A stretch of DNA of 64,000 nt from Oceanimonas smirnovii ATCC BAA-899 (GTDB lineage: Bacteria; Pseudomonadota; Gammaproteobacteria; Enterobacterales; Aeromonadaceae): the NCBI RefSeq assembly GCF_000381965.1, contig NZ_KB908457.1, positions 1 through 64,000 on the forward strand, in the 5' to 3' direction. Position 1 is the stretch's first letter; each line of letters begins with the position of its first letter. The notes under the pieces were generated by a model. That model did not search any database and was not told where the DNA came from. It worked only from the letters and a program-made list of their open reading frames with translations. The translations under genes and the position numbers were made by a program. Of this stretch, positions 34,562-47,345 are shown piece after piece.

Positions 34562-35518
34562 TTAGCAGTAACCGTATTTCATCAGGCGCTGATAGCGCTG
34601 TTCAAGCAGGGTGTCGGTATCAAGCTGATCAAGGTCGGCCAGATCGGCGACAAGGCGCGCTTTCAGACGCTCGGCGGTCAGTAATGGATTGCTGTGGGCA
34701 CCGCCCATGGGCTCTTCCACTACGTTGTCGATAAGACCCAGCTCATGAATACGACCGGCGGTAATGCCCATGGCCTCGGCAGCCACCGAAGCCTTGTCAG
34801 CACTCTTCCACAGAATAGAAGCACAGCCTTCCGGTGAGATCACCGAATAGGTGGAATATTGCAGCATGTTCACACGGTCACCCACGCCAATGGCCAGGGC
34901 ACCGCCGGATCCGCCTTCGCCCACTACGGTACAGATGATGGGAGTTTTGAGGCCCGACATCACTTTCAGGTTGCGGGCAATGGCTTCACTCTGGCCGCGC
35001 TCTTCAGCGCCCACACCCGGGTAGGCACCGGGGGTGTCGATAAAGGTAAGAATGGGCATTTTAAAGCGCTCGGCCATTTCCATCAGACGCAGGGCCTTGC
35101 GGTAGCCTTCCGGACGGGGCATGCCAAAGTTACGCTTTATCTTTTCTTTGGTTTCACGCCCCTTCTGGTGGCCGATCACCATGACCGGACGGCCTTCAAA
35201 GCGGGCCACACCACCCACAATGGCCTTGTCGTCGGCATAGGCACGATCGCCGGCCAGCTCGTCGAACTCACCAAACATCATCTCCAGGTAGTCCTGAGTA
35301 TAAGGACGACGAGGGTGGCGGGCCAGCTGGGAAATCTGCCAGGGACCCAGATTGCTGAACACCTTTTTAGTCAGCTCATCACGTTTCACTTCCAAACGAC
35401 CGATCTCTTCATCCAGATCGATATCGAGGCCGTCGCCTTCGCCTACGTGACGAAGTTCTTCAATCTGGGCCTGAAGTTCGGCAATAGGTTGTTCAAAATC
35501 CAGAAAATGGTGGCTCAT
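34562..35518 (-). CDS. accA: Acetyl-CoA carboxylase carboxyltransferase subunit alpha
   Basis: With AccD it transfers carboxyl from carboxybiotin to acetyl-CoA, the committed step of fatty-acid synthesis. It has 318 residues. Carboxyltransferase motifs include [20 protein letters not shown] and [12 protein letters not shown]. It is the last gene of the rpsB-accA cluster and begins 9 bases after dnaE, as in E. coli. Confidence 0.97.
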   Translation of the reverse strand: MSHHFLDFEQPIAELQAQIEELRHVGEGDGLDIDLDEEIGRLEVKRDELTKKVFSNLGPWQISQLARHPRRPYTQDYLEMMFGEFDELAGDRAYADDKAIVGGVARFEGRPVMVIGHQKGRETKEKIKRNFGMPRPEGYRKALRLMEMAERFKMPILTFIDTPGAYPGVGAEERGQSEAIARNLKVMSGLKTPIICTVVGEGGSGGALAIGVGDRVNMLQYSTYSVISPEGCASILWKSADKASVAAEAMGITAGRIHELGLIDNVVEEPMGGAHSNPLLTAERLKARLVADLADLDQLDTDTLLEQRYQRLMKYGYC

Positions 35519-35527
35519 GGCTGCCCT

Positions 35528-38500
35528 CTAGTCAAAAATCAGTTCGACCCTGTCCGCACCCAGCAGGCCCTTTAGCGAATCGAGCATATCGTCAGTGGGG
35601 GTTACCCGCCATTCTGTGCCCAGAGTCAGCTCGGCTCGTGCGCCGGGTCGGTGGTAGGTCACACGCACAGGACATACGCCCGCCCTAACCGGCGTGAGTA
35701 TATCCAGCAATTGAGTAAAAAAGCCCTGTTCTATGCGGCTTTTATCTATATACAGTGCAAGGCCCCGAGCAAACCGCTCCCGGGCATCGCTGATATCAAG
35801 CACCTCTCTGGCCGACATTTTAAGGCCTCCGGAGAAGTCGTCAAAGCTGACCTGTCCACTGATAACCAGAATTTTATCTTTTTCCAGCAAAGACTCATAG
35901 CGTTCCAGCGCATCAGAAAACAGAGTCACATCCAAACGGCCCGATTTATCATCCAGGGTCAGAATGCCCATGCGGTTGCCCCGCTTGGTGGTCATCACCC
36001 TGGCGGCAATCACCAGCCCGGCCACGGTGCTGAGTCTGTCACGCCCGCCGGGCTGTACCTCATTAAGCCGGCCACTGGTGTAATGGCGCAGCTCTCTGGC
36101 ATATTGGTTAATGGGGTGGCCGGTAAGATACAAGCCAAGAGTGTCCCGCTCTCCTTCCAGCCAGATTTTGTCGGGCCAGTGGGGCACATCGGCAAAAGCG
36201 TGCTCCACCTTGTCTTCTTCTACCAGCACGCCAAACATGTCGCCCTGGCCCAGCGCCTCTGCTTTGGCATGCTGATCCGCCGCCTTCATGGCTTCCTCAA
36301 GGGTAGCCATCATGGACGCCCGGTGCGGACCCAGCTTATCCATGGCACCCGACAGGATCAGCTTTTCCATCACTCGCTTGTTGAGCTTTTTAAGATCTAC
36401 CCGGTTGCAGAAGTCGAATAAATCACGGAAGGGACCGCCACGTTCACGCGCAGCAAGAATGGACTCAATAGGTGACTCGCCCACGCCCTTGATGGCCCCG
36501 ATACCATACACTATGTGACCGTCTTCATTCACGGTAAAGCGATAGCGGCCGGTATTGACATCGGGCGGACTCAGCGTCAGCCCCATGCGCTGGCACTCAT
36601 CCACCAGCGTCACTACCTTGTCGGTGTTGTCCATATCGGCAGTCATCACCGCCGCCATAAACTCCGCCGGAAAGTGGGTTTTAAGCCACAGAGTCTGATA
36701 AGACACCAGCGCATAAGCGGCAGAATGTGACTTGTTGAAGCCATATCCGGCGAATTTTTCCACCAGATCGAAGATCTTCATTGCCAGCTCGCCGTCGATG
36801 CCGTTGGCCACAGCCCCCGCTTCAAAGCCGGCCCGCTGCTTGGCCATTTCTTCGGGTTTCTTTTTACCCATGGCCCGGCGCAGCAGGTCAGCGCCGCCCA
36901 GCGAATAGCCCGCCAATACCTGGGCAATCTGCATCACCTGCTCCTGATACAGGATAATGCCGTAGGTTGGCTCAAGAATCGGCTTGAGAGAGTCGTGCTG
37001 CCACTGTTCATCGGGGTAAGACACCGCCTCACGGCCGTGCTTGCGGTCGATAAAGTTATCTACCATGCCCGACTGCAAAGGCCCCGGGCGAAACAGCGCT
37101 ACCAGAGCGATCATGTCTTCAAAACAGTCCGGCTGCAGGCGCTTGATCAGGTCCTTCATGCCACGGGATTCCAGCTGGAATACCGCCGTGGTTTCATGGC
37201 GCTTGAGCAGCTGGAAAGAAGCCTTGTCGTCAATGGGAATGGCGGCAATGTCGACAGGCGGCTTGCCTTCCTGCTCCAGCCTGGGGTTGATCATGCCCAG
37301 CGCCCAGTCAATGATGGTGAGGGTGCGCAGGCCAAGAAAGTCAAACTTCACCAGGCCGGCAGACTCTACATCGTTTTTATCAAACTGGGTCACCGGATGA
37401 TGACCTTCGGCATCGCAATAGAGCGGGGCAAAATCGGTGATTTTGGTGGGAGCAATGACCACGCCGCCGGCATGTTTGCCGGCGTTACGGGTCACCCCTT
37501 CCAGAATGCGGGCCATATCAATCAAGGCACGCACTTCTTCATCCTGTTCGTAAAGCTCAGGCAGCTTGGGTTCAGCCTCAAAGGCCTTGGCCAGGGTCAT
37601 GCCCGGATCGGGCGGGATCAGCTTGGAAATACGATCCACAAAGCCATAAGGGTGGCCCAGCACCCGGCCCACATCACGCACCACCGCCTTGGCAGCCATG
37701 GTGCCAAAGGTAATGATCTGGGATACCGCATCCCGGCCATAGAGCTCGGCCACATGATCGATCACCTCGTCCCGTCTGTCCATGCAGAAGTCGATGTCAA
37801 AGTCGGGCATGGACACCCGCTCGGGATTAAGAAAACGTTCAAACAGCAGATCGAATTCAAGCGGATCAAGATCGGTGATCTTCAGGGCGTAGGCCACCAG
37901 GGAGCCGGCACCCGAGCCCCGGCCCGGTCCCACAGGAATACCGTTATCCTTGGACCATTGAATGAACTCCATCACGATCAAAAAATAGCCGGGAAAGCCC
38001 ATCTGGTTGATCACATCGAGCTCAATCTGCAGCCGCTCGTCGTATTCACCGCGCTTTTCGGCGCGCACTGCCGGGTCCGGAAACAAAAACGCCAGCCGCT
38101 CTTCCAGCCCTTCTTGCGAGCATTTGACCAGAAAGTCTTCAATGCTCATGTCGCCGGTGGGAAAGTCGGGCAGAAAATATTCACCCAGGCGCACGGTCAC
38201 GTTGCAGCGCTTGGCAATCTCCACGCTGTTTTCCAGCGCCTCGGGAATGTCGGCAAACAGCTCGGCCATTTCCTCAGCACTTTTAAGATATTGCTCGGGG
38301 CTGTAGCGCCTGGGACGGCGCTTGTCGTCAAGGGTGTAGCCGTCGTGAATGGCAACACGAATTTCGTGGGCGTCAAAGTCGTCTTTATCAAGAAACACCA
38401 CTTCATTGGTGGCCACCACCGGCAGCTGCTGCTCGGCCGCCAGCGCCACCGCCATATGCAGATAGCTTTCTTCATCGGGCCGGCCGGTGCGCAGCAGCTC

Positions 38501-39001
38501 CACATAATAACGGTCGGGAAAATGCTGCTGATAAAAAGCGAGGCACTGCTCCGCCAGGGCCTGGTTGCCTTTCAGCAGATAAGTGCCCACATCCCCTTCC
38601 CGGCCCCCGGACAGCACAATAAGGCCGTCGCTGAGCTCGGCAAGCCAGGCTTTGTCGATCACCGGCCTGTGCTGAATATGACCACGCAGATAAGCTCTGG
38701 AAATAAGCTGGGTAATATTCTGATAGCCGGTATTATCCATGGCTAAAAGAGTAAGACGAAACAGCTGCTCGCCCATCTCTTCGCTTTGCAGCCAGAAGTC
38801 TGCACCCACCAGCGGTTTAAGGCCTTTTTTATGCGCATCACCATAAAAGCGCACCAGACCACAGAGGTTCATCTCATCAGTCAGCGCCAGCGCCGGATAA
38901 CCCAGCTCCTGCACTCTGGCGGTGATGGGACCAATTTTGGCCAGCCCGTCCACCATGGAAAAGTCGGAGTGAATGCGAAGGTGAATAAAGCCCGGCGTCA
39001 T
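35528..39001 (-). CDS. dnaE: DNA polymerase III alpha subunit
   Basis: The replicative polymerase. It has 1157 residues. The PHP domain spans about 1-280 ([15 protein letters not shown]). The polymerase palm has the catalytic acids in MPDFDIDF near 403. The beta-clamp motif QGDMF lies near 918, and an OB fold (about 990-1070) and tail follow. The start overlaps the rnhB stop by four bases (ATGA). Its proofreading partner DnaQ is encoded at 21567-22301. Confidence 0.98.
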   Translation of the reverse strand: MTPGFIHLRIHSDFSMVDGLAKIGPITARVQELGYPALALTDEMNLCGLVRFYGDAHKKGLKPLVGADFWLQSEEMGEQLFRLTLLAMDNTGYQNITQLISRAYLRGHIQHRPVIDKAWLAELSDGLIVLSGGREGDVGTYLLKGNQALAEQCLAFYQQHFPDRYYVELLRTGRPDEESYLHMAVALAAEQQLPVVATNEVVFLDKDDFDAHEIRVAIHDGYTLDDKRRPRRYSPEQYLKSAEEMAELFADIPEALENSVEIAKRCNVTVRLGEYFLPDFPTGDMSIEDFLVKCSQEGLEERLAFLFPDPAVRAEKRGEYDERLQIELDVINQMGFPGYFLIVMEFIQWSKDNGIPVGPGRGSGAGSLVAYALKITDLDPLEFDLLFERFLNPERVSMPDFDIDFCMDRRDEVIDHVAELYGRDAVSQIITFGTMAAKAVVRDVGRVLGHPYGFVDRISKLIPPDPGMTLAKAFEAEPKLPELYEQDEEVRALIDMARILEGVTRNAGKHAGGVVIAPTKITDFAPLYCDAEGHHPVTQFDKNDVESAGLVKFDFLGLRTLTIIDWALGMINPRLEQEGKPPVDIAAIPIDDKASFQLLKRHETTAVFQLESRGMKDLIKRLQPDCFEDMIALVALFRPGPLQSGMVDNFIDRKHGREAVSYPDEQWQHDSLKPILEPTYGIILYQEQVMQIAQVLAGYSLGGADLLRRAMGKKKPEEMAKQRAGFEAGAVANGIDGELAMKIFDLVEKFAGYGFNKSHSAAYALVSYQTLWLKTHFPAEFMAAVMTADMDNTDKVVTLVDECQRMGLTLSPPDVNTGRYRFTVNEDGHIVYGIGAIKGVGESPIESILAARERGGPFRDLFDFCNRVDLKKLNKRVMEKLILSGAMDKLGPHRASMMATLEEAMKAADQHAKAEALGQGDMFGVLVEEDKVEHAFADVPHWPDKIWLEGERDTLGLYLTGHPINQYARELRHYTSGRLNEVQPGGRDRLSTVAGLVIAARVMTTKRGNRMGILTLDDKSGRLDVTLFSDALERYESLLEKDKILVISGQVSFDDFSGGLKMSAREVLDISDARERFARGLALYIDKSRIEQGFFTQLLDILTPVRAGVCPVRVTYHRPGARAELTLGTEWRVTPTDDMLDSLKGLLGADRVELIFD

Positions 39002-39591
39002 ATCCGCTCCAGCGCTCTGGCAACAGGTTTAAAGCTTTTACGATGCTCGGGCAAAGCGCCATGCTCGGCCAGCGCTGCCAGATGTTCCTTGGTGGGGTAC
39101 CCTTTGTGGCGGGCAAAACCGTATTGCGGATACATGGCATCCAGCGCCAGCATTTCATTATCCCGCGCTACCTTGGCCAGAATGGAAGCGGCGCTGATCT
39201 CCGCTACCCGGCTGTCGCCCTTGACCACTGCCTGTGCCGGCATGGGCAGCTCGGGGCAGCGGTTGCCGTCGATAAATACAAAACCGGGTTGCACGGCAAG
39301 CGCCGCCACCGCCCGTGTCATGGCCAGCAGGGTAGCCTGCAATATGTTCAGCTGATCAATTTCGGCGGCGGAGCAGCGGCCGATGGCCCAGGCCAGGGCG
39401 TGTTCACGTATCAGTGGTGCCAGCTTTTCACGCCTTTTCTCGCTGATGGCCTTGGAGTCGGCAAGCCCCGGAATGGGATGGTTCGGGTCAAGAATAACGG
39501 CGGCGGTGACCACGTCACCCACCAGCGGGCCCCGGCCCACTTCGTCAACACCGGCCACCAGCACGCCGCTGGGGTAAATAATGTCGGTCAT
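38998..39591 (-). CDS. rnhB: Ribonuclease HII
   Basis: Removes ribonucleotides and RNA primers from DNA. The 197-residue protein has the N-terminal active-site motif [15 protein letters not shown] (Asp-Glu) and the later [11 protein letters not shown] motif. It overlaps lpxB upstream and dnaE downstream by four bases each, so the three are translationally coupled. Confidence 0.97.
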   Translation of the reverse strand: MTDIIYPSGVLVAGVDEVGRGPLVGDVVTAAVILDPNHPIPGLADSKAISEKRREKLAPLIREHALAWAIGRCSAAEIDQLNILQATLLAMTRAVAALAVQPGFVFIDGNRCPELPMPAQAVVKGDSRVAEISAASILAKVARDNEMLALDAMYPQYGFARHKGYPTKEHLAALAEHGALPEHRKSFKPVARALERI

Positions 39592-40736
39592 GATGTTCTT
39601 TTTGCCAGCTCCAGCACTGCCAGGGCGGCCTGTTCATCGGCATTGCAACGAATGCGTTTATGCAATTGCGTAAAGTGAGCAATCAGCTCACTGGTGTCGT
39701 TATCAAGCAGCTTGCCCACCTCGTCCACTATGTGGCCCGGCGTGCATTCGTGCTGAATAAGCTCGGTCACCAGGGTCTGGTCTGCCAGCAGGTTGGGCAG
39801 AGACACATGCTCGGTTTTTACCAGCCGTTGAGCCAGCCAGTAGCTGAAGTCTTTCAGTTTATAGCCCACTACCATGGGCTTTTTGGCCAGCATGGCCTCA
39901 AGCGTGGCGGTACCCGATGCCAGCAAAATCACATCGGCGGCGGTCATCACTTCTCGGCCCTGACCTTCTATCAAGATCACCTCAAGATCAGGAGCCACGG
40001 TTTTTTTGATGGCCGAAAATTCCTGCCGGCGCTTCTCACTGGTTAATGGCACCACAAATTCCAGTTCGGGGTGGCGCACCTTGAGTTGCTTGCAGGCTTC
40101 CAGATACACGGGCGCAAGCAGAGTCACTTCGGCATGACGACTGCCGGGCAGCAGAGCCAGATAGCGGCCATCAGCGTTCAGTCCCAGTCGTTCACGGGCA
40201 CCCCGTGTGTCGGGCACCAGTGGCATTTTGTCGGCAAGCGTATGGCCGATAAACCGGCAGGGCGCGTCAAAGCGGTCGTAAAAGGCTTTTTCAAAAGGAA
40301 GAAAGGCCAGCACCATGTCGGTGGCAGCTTTAATTTTATGGATGCGGTTTTGCCGCCAGGCCCAGACCGATGGGCTGACATAATGCACGGTGGCAATGCC
40401 AGCCTGCTTGAGCTTGAGTTCAACGCCGATGTTGAAATCGGGGGCATCGATACCGATAAACACATCAGGCGGATTATCGATAAAGTGCTGAATAATGCGC
40501 CTGCGAATGTGCAGAATACGCGGCAGCCGGCCCAACACTTCCACTATGCCCATGACCGCCAGCTCGTCCATCTCAAACAGGGCCCGACAACCTTCGTCCT
40601 GCATCTGCGGGCCGGCAATGCCTTCAAAAATGGCATCGGGATGACGGCGGCGCAGCTCGCGAATGAGCCCCGCCCCCAGCGTGTCGCCGGAAACTTCTCC
40701 GGCCACAATACCAATACGAAGCGGCACCTCAGGCAC
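39588..40736 (-). CDS. lpxB: Lipid-A-disaccharide synthase
   Basis: A GT-B glycosyltransferase that joins UDP-2,3-diacylglucosamine and lipid X, at the inner membrane. The 382-residue protein has the N-terminal [19 protein letters not shown] and the C-terminal nucleotide-binding segment [13 protein letters not shown]. Its start overlaps the end of lpxA by eight bases, in the conserved order lpxD-fabZ-lpxA-lpxB. Confidence 0.97.
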   Translation of the reverse strand: MPEVPLRIGIVAGEVSGDTLGAGLIRELRRRHPDAIFEGIAGPQMQDEGCRALFEMDELAVMGIVEVLGRLPRILHIRRRIIQHFIDNPPDVFIGIDAPDFNIGVELKLKQAGIATVHYVSPSVWAWRQNRIHKIKAATDMVLAFLPFEKAFYDRFDAPCRFIGHTLADKMPLVPDTRGARERLGLNADGRYLALLPGSRHAEVTLLAPVYLEACKQLKVRHPELEFVVPLTSEKRRQEFSAIKKTVAPDLEVILIEGQGREVMTAADVILLASGTATLEAMLAKKPMVVGYKLKDFSYWLAQRLVKTEHVSLPNLLADQTLVTELIQHECTPGHIVDEVGKLLDNDTSELIAHFTQLHKRIRCNADEQAALAVLELAKRTS

Positions 40737-41520
40737 GAATAATACCGCGCTCGTTGGCCTTGAGGAAATCGACCATGATGCTTACCTCAGGCTGTGTTTC
40801 ACACAGACTTTCCAGTACCGGAATGACCTCTTCCACGGTTTTACCGCTGCGAAACAGTTCCCGGTAAGCCTGTTTAATGGCAGAGATGCCTTCCTTGCTG
40901 AAGCCGCGACGACGCAGCCCTTCGGAATTGATGCCAAAGGGCTTGGCATAGTGTCCGGCCGCCATCACATAGGGCGGCACGTCTTTATTCAGGGCGGCAC
41001 AGCCGGCAATAAAGGCATGACTGCCAACCCGGCCAAACTGGTGAATGGCGGCATGACCACCAAAAATAACATGATCGCCAATGTGCACATGTCCTGCCAG
41101 AGTGGCATTGTTGGCAAAAATGCAGTCGCTGCCAATGCGGCAGTCGTGGGCCACGTGCACGTTCACCATAAACAGGTTACGGCTGCCGACAGTGGTCAGG
41201 CTTTCGTCCTGGGACGTCCCCCGGTGAAAGGTACAGGACTCACGAATCACGTTGTCGTCGCCAATTTCCAGCACGGTGCGTTCGCCGGCATATTTCTTGT
41301 CCTGGCAGTCTTCACCGATGGAGGCAAACTGAAAAATACGGTTGCGCTTGCCAATGCGGGTAGGCCCCTTAATCACCACATGAGAGGCAATCTGGCAATG
41401 ATCACCGATTTCAACTTCCGGACCTATCAGGGTCCAGGGGCCTATCTCCACCCCCTTGCCAATCACGGCATCCGGGTGAACGATGGCGGTTTCATGGATC
41501 ACTGTACCTTGTTCACTCAC
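40729..41520 (-). CDS. lpxA: UDP-N-acetylglucosamine O-acyltransferase
   Basis: First step of lipid A synthesis: transfer of 3-hydroxyacyl from ACP to UDP-GlcNAc. It is a 263-residue left-handed beta-helix trimer subunit with hexapeptide repeats, catalytic His in [11 protein letters not shown], and the QFGRVG motif near the acyl pocket. I start at GTG 41520 with AGGG 6 bases upstream, 2 bases past the fabZ stop. The open frame further up lies in fabZ. Confidence 0.96.
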   Translation of the reverse strand: MSEQGTVIHETAIVHPDAVIGKGVEIGPWTLIGPEVEIGDHCQIASHVVIKGPTRIGKRNRIFQFASIGEDCQDKKYAGERTVLEIGDDNVIRESCTFHRGTSQDESLTTVGSRNLFMVNVHVAHDCRIGSDCIFANNATLAGHVHIGDHVIFGGHAAIHQFGRVGSHAFIAGCAALNKDVPPYVMAAGHYAKPFGINSEGLRRRGFSKEGISAIKQAYRELFRSGKTVEEVIPVLESLCETQPEVSIMVDFLKANERGIIRA

Positions 41521-41522
41521 AC

Positions 41523-41984
41523 TTAACCCTCGCGTTTGGCGCACATCAGTTCGGCGGTGCAAACCACTTCACCGTCAACACTGGCAACACCGGTAAATTT
41601 GGCAATGCCTCTGCGCTCTTTCAGATACACCACATCCAGCACCAGCTGATCTCCCGGCACTACTGGACGCTTGAAACGGGCATTGTCGATGGAAGCAAAA
41701 TAGTACAGCTCGTTGGGCTTGGGCTTACCGACCATTTTAAATGCCAGAATACCGGTGGCCTGAGCCATGGCTTCCAGGATCAGCACACCGGGAAATACCG
41801 GCTTGTTGGGAAAGTGGCCGGTGAACATGGGCTCGTTGAACGATACATTCTTGATGCCGCGCAGGGTTTTACGCTCCGGGCTTATTTCGTAGTGAGCTAC
41901 CTTGTCGACCATCAGAAAAGGATAGCGATGCGGCAACAGTTCCAGAATTTCCTGGATGTCCAACTGATTCAGTTCGTTACTCAA
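41523..41984 (-). CDS. fabZ: 3-hydroxyacyl-[acyl-carrier-protein] dehydratase FabZ
   Basis: Dehydrates 3-hydroxyacyl-ACP in fatty-acid elongation and so competes with LpxA and LpxD for hydroxyacyl-ACP. The 153-residue hotdog protein has the active-site region [20 protein letters not shown] (His and Glu). The start appears to be TTG at 41984, preceded by AGGGT at 7 bases. There is no better start before the conserved [13 protein letters not shown]. Confidence 0.95.
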   Translation of the reverse strand: MSNELNQLDIQEILELLPHRYPFLMVDKVAHYEISPERKTLRGIKNVSFNEPMFTGHFPNKPVFPGVLILEAMAQATGILAFKMVGKPKPNELYYFASIDNARFKRPVVPGDQLVLDVVYLKERRGIAKFTGVASVDGEVVCTAELMCAKREG

Positions 41985-42009
41985 AATTTAACCCTACCAA
42001 AAAGTGTGC

Positions 42010-43035
42010 TTAATCGTTGTTGTTCAGTTTTTTTTCAAGCTGGCTCAGCCGCTTGTGCATATCGTCTATGCGCATCACGCGCGCCGCCGTTTTGCGCCAC
42101 TCCTTGTTCGGTTGCAGCGGAATGCCGGAGGAATAAATGCCGGGCTCGGTAATGGGGCGCATCACCATGGCCATTCCGGTAATGGTGACCCCATCACAGA
42201 TTTCCATATGGCCATTAAACACAGAAGCACCGCCAATAATACAATATTTACCGACCTTGAGACTACCGGCCATCACTGTGCCACCGGCCATGGCGGTGCC
42301 GTAGCCGATGTCTACGTTGTGTGCTATCTGACACTGATTGTCGATAATCACATTGTCGGCAATGCGGGTATCATCCAGCGCTCCTCTGTCGATAGTAGTG
42401 CAGGCACCAATTTCTACCCGGTTACCGATCACCACGCCACCAAGCTGAGGAATTTTTATCCACTCACCCTTGTTATTGGCATAGCCGAAGCCATCTGAGC
42501 CGATAACGGCACCGGACTGCACCAGACAGTCAGTCCCCATGGTCACGCCATGGTAGATAGTCACATTAGCCCATAGCCGGGTGCGCGCGCCCAGGCGCGT
42601 ATTCTTGCCGACGAAGCAACCCGGACCAATGATAACGCCTTCTTCAAGCACTGCACCGGACTCAATGACCGCGTTAGCCCCAATGGCCACACCGTCACCA
42701 AGGGCAGCATCGGCAGCCACCACGGCACTGGGGTGAATATCCAGCGCCGGAGCCGGTGTGGTATCCAGCGCCTGAGCGGCCAGGGCAAAGCCAAGATACG
42801 GATCACTCATCACCAGACAAGCTACTGGGCAAGCCTGACTGTCGGCTTCACGCAGTATCACTGCAGAGGCTCTGGTGTCTTTCAGCAGATGCTGATATTT
42901 ACCATCCGTCAGAAAGGCCACATCGCCGGGGCCTGCTTTATCCAGGGTGGTCACCTTATGAATAAGTTGCGCCGGTTCGCCACGCAGCTCAGCGCCCAGC
43001 TCCTGGGCCAGTTGTTGCAGTGTAATGCTCATCAT
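42010..43035 (-). CDS. lpxD: UDP-3-O-(3-hydroxyacyl)glucosamine N-acyltransferase
   Basis: Third step of lipid A synthesis. It has 341 residues: a uridine-binding N-domain (1-100), a hexapeptide beta-helix (about 100-310) with the catalytic His in [14 protein letters not shown], and a C-terminal helical tail ([12 protein letters not shown]) that binds ACP. Two adjacent ATG codons (43035 and 43032) could start it. It lies 10 bases after skp. Confidence 0.96.
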   Translation of the reverse strand: MMSITLQQLAQELGAELRGEPAQLIHKVTTLDKAGPGDVAFLTDGKYQHLLKDTRASAVILREADSQACPVACLVMSDPYLGFALAAQALDTTPAPALDIHPSAVVAADAALGDGVAIGANAVIESGAVLEEGVIIGPGCFVGKNTRLGARTRLWANVTIYHGVTMGTDCLVQSGAVIGSDGFGYANNKGEWIKIPQLGGVVIGNRVEIGACTTIDRGALDDTRIADNVIIDNQCQIAHNVDIGYGTAMAGGTVMAGSLKVGKYCIIGGASVFNGHMEICDGVTITGMAMVMRPITEPGIYSSGIPLQPNKEWRKTAARVMRIDDMHKRLSQLEKKLNNND

Positions 43036-43045
43036 CTTGCTCTTG

Positions 43046-43546
43046 TTACTTACTGACGCGGCTGATCACCTGTTGAGTGATATCGAGAGAAGGATTGACA
43101 TAAATCACCGCTCCTCGTTCAATCACCAGATCCAGCCCTTGCGCCTTGGTGATATCATCTATCGCGCCCTTGATGCGCGACAGCATTTTCTGCCGTTCTT
43201 CCTGCTCACGTTTGGCTCTGTCCTGCTCCAGTGAGCGGGCTTTCTGGACAAAGGTAGCCTGCATGTCGTTCAGCTTTTTCTGGGCTTCTGCTTTCTGGCT
43301 GTCGTTCATGAAGGCCATGTCTTTTTGCTGTTTTTCCACAAAGCTGCGGCCTTGCTGTTCCAGCTGCTGAACTTCTTTTACCCGCGAAGCAAATTCGTTT
43401 TGCAGCTGATTACGTACTACGTCACGCTGAGGCATTTTCTGAAATACTTCGGCTGTATCCACCACCGCTATCTTGCTCTGGGCCTGAGCAAAAGTCGCCG
43501 TCATGACCAGCGCCAGGGCGCCGGCCAGTTGAATCAATCTGTTCAT
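43046..43546 (-). CDS. skp: Periplasmic chaperone Skp (OmpH)
   Basis: A trimeric jellyfish-shaped chaperone that carries unfolded outer-membrane proteins to BamA. The 166-residue protein has a signal peptide cleaved after TFAQA. A small beta body is interrupted by long coiled-coil tentacles rich in Lys, Glu and Gln (about 50-130, for example [20 protein letters not shown]). It lies 12 bases after bamA in the conserved bamA-skp-lpxD order. Confidence 0.95.
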   Translation of the reverse strand: MNRLIQLAGALALVMTATFAQAQSKIAVVDTAEVFQKMPQRDVVRNQLQNEFASRVKEVQQLEQQGRSFVEKQQKDMAFMNDSQKAEAQKKLNDMQATFVQKARSLEQDRAKREQEERQKMLSRIKGAIDDITKAQGLDLVIERGAVIYVNPSLDITQQVISRVSK

Positions 43547-43557
43547 GTAACACTCCT

Positions 43558-45966
43558 TTAAAACGTACGTCCGATATTGAAGTTAAAGACTTCGGTTCTG
43601 TCCCCTTCCACCTCGGTTACCGGTGTGGCCAGAGAGAACACCAGCGGGCCGAGCGGCGACAGCCACTGCATGCTGACACCGGCCGCAGCGCGATATTCGC
43701 CCGGGTCGCCAAAGTCATAACAGCCCTGATCGCAATTGGTGAAATCCGATGCGTCATAGTTGGTATCCCAGACGGTGCCCACATCCATAAACAGGCTGGT
43801 ACGCAAAGAGCGCTGCAGATCTTCACCGGCAAAGGGCGTGGGCACAATCAGCTCGAGCGACGCAGCCAGCAGGGCGTTACCGCCAATGGCACTGCCGTCA
43901 GTGGTCTGCTTGCCATTCGCATCTTCAAAAACCGCCCGCGGGCCGACCGAGTTGCTCTTGAAGCCCCGCAATGTGCTGAAACCACCGGCATAGTAGTTTT
44001 CAAAGAAGGGCAGCCTTGCGGTATCGCCGTAGCCGTCAGCAAAGGCGGCGCGGAACTTGCCGTGCAATACCCAGTTGTGTTTACGGTCCAGCGGAAAATA
44101 ATGGCCGTCATCAAAGCTCAGTTTGTAATACTGCAGATCCGAGCCGGGCACTGTTACCTTGATACTGGCACTCTGACGGCTGCCGGCGGTAGGGAAGATG
44201 CCCCGGTTCAGGGTATTGCGGGTCCAGCCGGCGGTGATATCAAAGTCATCAAAGCTGATTTTATCCTTGGGATCCGCACCGTTATCAAGCCAGAAGTCAT
44301 TCAGCTGAATAGACGGCTCTGTCGGCTGGCTCAGAGTATTGTGCTCATAGCCAGCACTGAAGTTCAGGCTGTTGTTTTCATTGACCGGAAAGCCGGTCAG
44401 CCCACGAACGCCATAGGTGGTACTTTCATAGTCAATGGAGCCCAGATCATCATCGGGCTCAAATGAGCGATAATAAAGACGTCCGCCAAGACTGACGCCG
44501 TCTACCGTGAAGTAAGGGTCGGTATAATCCAGTGACACATTCTTGGAGTAATCGTTCATCTGGGAGTTGATGCCCACCCGGTTACCTGTTCCAAGGAAGT
44601 TATCCTGCTGCAGACCGGCCTGAATGCTGAAGCCGGAGTCAGTACCAAAACCTACCCCAAAGTTGATGGAGCCGGCAGGCTGCTCTTTTACCTTAACGCC
44701 AAGATCCACCAGATCATCCTGGCCCGGAATACGCTGCGTCTCCACTTCTACCTGCTCAAAATAGCCCAGGCGGTTCAGACGGGTACGGGATTGCTCGACG
44801 TTTTCGCTGGACAGCCAGGTACCTTCCATCTGACGCATTTCCCGGCGCAAGACTTCATCTTTGGTGATTTCGTTGCCGCTGAAATTGATACGGCGTACAT
44901 ACACACGGTTACCCGGCTCTATGTTAACGATCAGCTCAACCTTGTTGGTGGCCTCATCAATTTGCGGAAAGGTATTGATCCGTGGATAGGCATAGCCAAA
45001 ACGGCCGAGAAAACGGGACAGCAGCTCTTCCATGTGGGCCACATCACCGGCGGAATAGAGGTCACCATTTTCAATGGGGATCAGCTCGTTCATTTCCCGT
45101 TCACGGTCAATCAGATTACCGCGCAGGCTGACTCCGGATACCGTATATTGTTCGCCCTCAGTGACGTTCAGGGTAATGTAAACCCCTTCCTTGTCCGGTG
45201 ACATTGATACCTGAGTAGAGGTGATTTCCGCCTTGAGGTAACCCCGGTCACGATAGAAAGAGCGCAGGGTTTCAATGTCGCCGGCCAGTTTTTGTTTCTG
45301 GTAGCGCTTGTCACCCAGAATATTCCACCAGGGCACACTGTCGGACAACTCCAGCTGAGCCAGCAGCTGCTCTTCGGTAAAGGCCCGGTTACCGACGATA
45401 TTAATCTGTTTGATTTCAGCAGCATTGCCTTCAATAAACTCAAACTTGAGCTCAACCCGGTTACGGGGCAGCGGCGTCAGTACGGCTTTAACATCTGCAG
45501 AGTATTTACCCACACCGTAATAAAAGTCTTCCAGGCCTTTTTCAAGCTCGCTCAGGGTGGTGCGGTCCAGGGGCTCACCCACACGCACGCCGGCACCTTC
45601 CAGGCTTTCACGCAGCTGCTCTTCCTTTATTTCTTTGTTGCCGCTGAAGCTGATGCCGGCAATGGTGGGCCGTTCGGTCACCTGTACCACCAGCGTATCG
45701 CCGTCACGCAGCAGCTGTACCTGCTCAAAGTTACCGGAGGCGTAAAGACTGCGAATGGCCTCGGCCAGACGCCCCTGATCCACTTCCTCACCAACCCGTA
45801 CCGGCAGGCTGAGCAGAGCGGCACCCAGGGTGACCCGCTGCAAACCGTTTACCTGAATATCTTCCACTACAAAGGGGGCCACATTGCTCTGTGCCTGTGC
45901 CAGCATGCTGGCACCCAGCAGGCAGGAAGCGGCGAGGGTGTGTTTTACTGCCCTTGTTTTTGCCAT
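43558..45966 (-). CDS. bamA: Outer-membrane protein assembly factor BamA
   Basis: Omp85 insertase of the BAM complex. It has about 802 residues: a signal peptide ending AQA, five POTRA domains (about 25-420), and a 16-strand barrel ending in the C-terminal Phe of FNFNIGRTF. The conserved L6-loop motif RGF appears in [16 protein letters not shown] choose the ATG at 45966, which gives a normal signal sequence. GTG at 45999 overlaps the rseP stop and would add 11 residues. It is the outer-membrane partner of Skp, encoded next. Confidence 0.95.
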   Translation of the reverse strand: MAKTRAVKHTLAASCLLGASMLAQAQSNVAPFVVEDIQVNGLQRVTLGAALLSLPVRVGEEVDQGRLAEAIRSLYASGNFEQVQLLRDGDTLVVQVTERPTIAGISFSGNKEIKEEQLRESLEGAGVRVGEPLDRTTLSELEKGLEDFYYGVGKYSADVKAVLTPLPRNRVELKFEFIEGNAAEIKQINIVGNRAFTEEQLLAQLELSDSVPWWNILGDKRYQKQKLAGDIETLRSFYRDRGYLKAEITSTQVSMSPDKEGVYITLNVTEGEQYTVSGVSLRGNLIDREREMNELIPIENGDLYSAGDVAHMEELLSRFLGRFGYAYPRINTFPQIDEATNKVELIVNIEPGNRVYVRRINFSGNEITKDEVLRREMRQMEGTWLSSENVEQSRTRLNRLGYFEQVEVETQRIPGQDDLVDLGVKVKEQPAGSINFGVGFGTDSGFSIQAGLQQDNFLGTGNRVGINSQMNDYSKNVSLDYTDPYFTVDGVSLGGRLYYRSFEPDDDLGSIDYESTTYGVRGLTGFPVNENNSLNFSAGYEHNTLSQPTEPSIQLNDFWLDNGADPKDKISFDDFDITAGWTRNTLNRGIFPTAGSRQSASIKVTVPGSDLQYYKLSFDDGHYFPLDRKHNWVLHGKFRAAFADGYGDTARLPFFENYYAGGFSTLRGFKSNSVGPRAVFEDANGKQTTDGSAIGGNALLAASLELIVPTPFAGEDLQRSLRTSLFMDVGTVWDTNYDASDFTNCDQGCYDFGDPGEYRAAAGVSMQWLSPLGPLVFSLATPVTEVEGDRTEVFNFNIGRTF

Positions 45967-45995
45967 AGCCTGACGTTGTCCTTGTGTCTTGCCGC

Positions 45996-47345
45996 TCACA
46001 GGCGACCAATATCGTTAAACAGTGCCAGCCCCATCAGTAACACCAACAGAGCCGCTCCAATTCTGAAACCCAGTTCCTGTATTTTCTCCGGTACCGGTCG
46101 TCCGGTTACCGCTTCCACCATATAAAACAGCAGGTGGCCGCCGTCGAGTACCGGTAACGGCAGCAAATTGATAATGCCGAGGTTAACACTGACCAGCGCC
46201 ATAAAGCTCAGAAAGTACACCAGACCAAAACCGGCACTGGCACCGGCACCTTTGGCGATGGAGATGGGCCCGCTCAGGTTATCCACCGAGACAATGCCGG
46301 TCAGCAGCTTGCCAATCATGTTAAACGTCAGCACCGTCAGCTCCCAGGTCCGCTCCATGCCATGCCATGCCGCTTCCAGCGGTCCGTAGGTCAGCTCAAA
46401 GCGATAGCGTTCGTCTACAGGCAGCACAGCAGGTGCCAGCCCGACATAGCCCACAGCCTGGCGGTTAGTCTCACGCAGCGCCGGGGTCAGTGTCAGGTCG
46501 AGCCTCTGACCATCACGCAGTACCACAAGTTCCATCGGTTGTTCAGGAGAAGACTGCACCAGTGCCACAAAGTGGTTCCAGTCGCGCAGTATTTCACCAT
46601 TTGCCTGTGTTATCTGGTCACCGGACTGTAACCCTGCCTGTTCACCGGCTCCATCCGCCATGACCTGTTCAAGCGTAAGGGTGGCAACAGGGCCTTCGGG
46701 CATCAGCCCCAGCGCAGTAATGGGCGACTCACTGTCAGGATCAAACTGCCAGCGGGTAAGCGGCACCGCCAGTTGCTGCTGACGTCCGCTGTCGTTTTGT
46801 ACCGTGATGACGGTTTGCTCAGCACCAATGCTGCCGATAAGGGAGAAGTTGACGTCTTCCCAGGTCAGAATGTCGTTGCCGTTAATAGCGGTAATTTGCA
46901 TGCCCGGCTGAACACCGGCCACCGCCGCCGGAGATTCGGGAACCACATCACGTACTACCGGCTTGACCGAGGGCACACCAATCAGAAACATCAGCCAGAA
47001 GGCAAACACAGCAAACAGAAAGTTGGCCATGGGACCGGCTACCACAATCGCCATTCGTGCCCATACCGACTTATTGTTGAACGCCTGATCAGCCAGCTCA
47101 GGCGGCACCTCATCCACGCGGCCGTCAAGCATTTTGACATAGCCCCCCAGGGGGATCATGGCCACCACATATTCAGTGCCATCGCGGCCGGTTCTGCGCC
47201 AGATGGGCTTGCCAAAACCGATGGAAAACCGCTCTACTTTTACGCCATTGCGCCGGGCCACCCAGAAGTGACCATATTCATGCACCGCTACCAGTATGCC
47301 CAGGGCAACGATAAAGGCACCCAGATTCCATAATATTCCGGTCAT
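45996..47345 (-). CDS. rseP: Site-2 intramembrane protease RseP
   Basis: A zinc metalloprotease that cleaves anti-sigma factor RseA after DegS, releasing sigma-E under envelope stress. It has 449 residues. The HEYGH motif lies in the first membrane helix ([17 protein letters not shown]). Two PDZ domains span about 115-300, and the LPVLDGGH motif lies in the third helix. The start overlaps the dxr stop by 4 bases. Confidence 0.96.
   Translation of the reverse strand: MTGILWNLGAFIVALGILVAVHEYGHFWVARRNGVKVERFSIGFGKPIWRRTGRDGTEYVVAMIPLGGYVKMLDGRVDEVPPELADQAFNNKSVWARMAIVVAGPMANFLFAVFAFWLMFLIGVPSVKPVVRDVVPESPAAVAGVQPGMQITAINGNDILTWEDVNFSLIGSIGAEQTVITVQNDSGRQQQLAVPLTRWQFDPDSESPITALGLMPEGPVATLTLEQVMADGAGEQAGLQSGDQITQANGEILRDWNHFVALVQSSPEQPMELVVLRDGQRLDLTLTPALRETNRQAVGYVGLAPAVLPVDERYRFELTYGPLEAAWHGMERTWELTVLTFNMIGKLLTGIVSVDNLSGPISIAKGAGASAGFGLVYFLSFMALVSVNLGIINLLPLPVLDGGHLLFYMVEAVTGRPVPEKIQELGFRIGAALLVLLMGLALFNDIGRL

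Noticed and set aside
36995-38746. Long plus-strand open frame (about 580 codons) antisense to dnaE
   Set aside because: It mirrors dnaE codon positions, resembles no protein family, is rich in His and Gln as expected for an antisense frame, and lacks a ribosome site.
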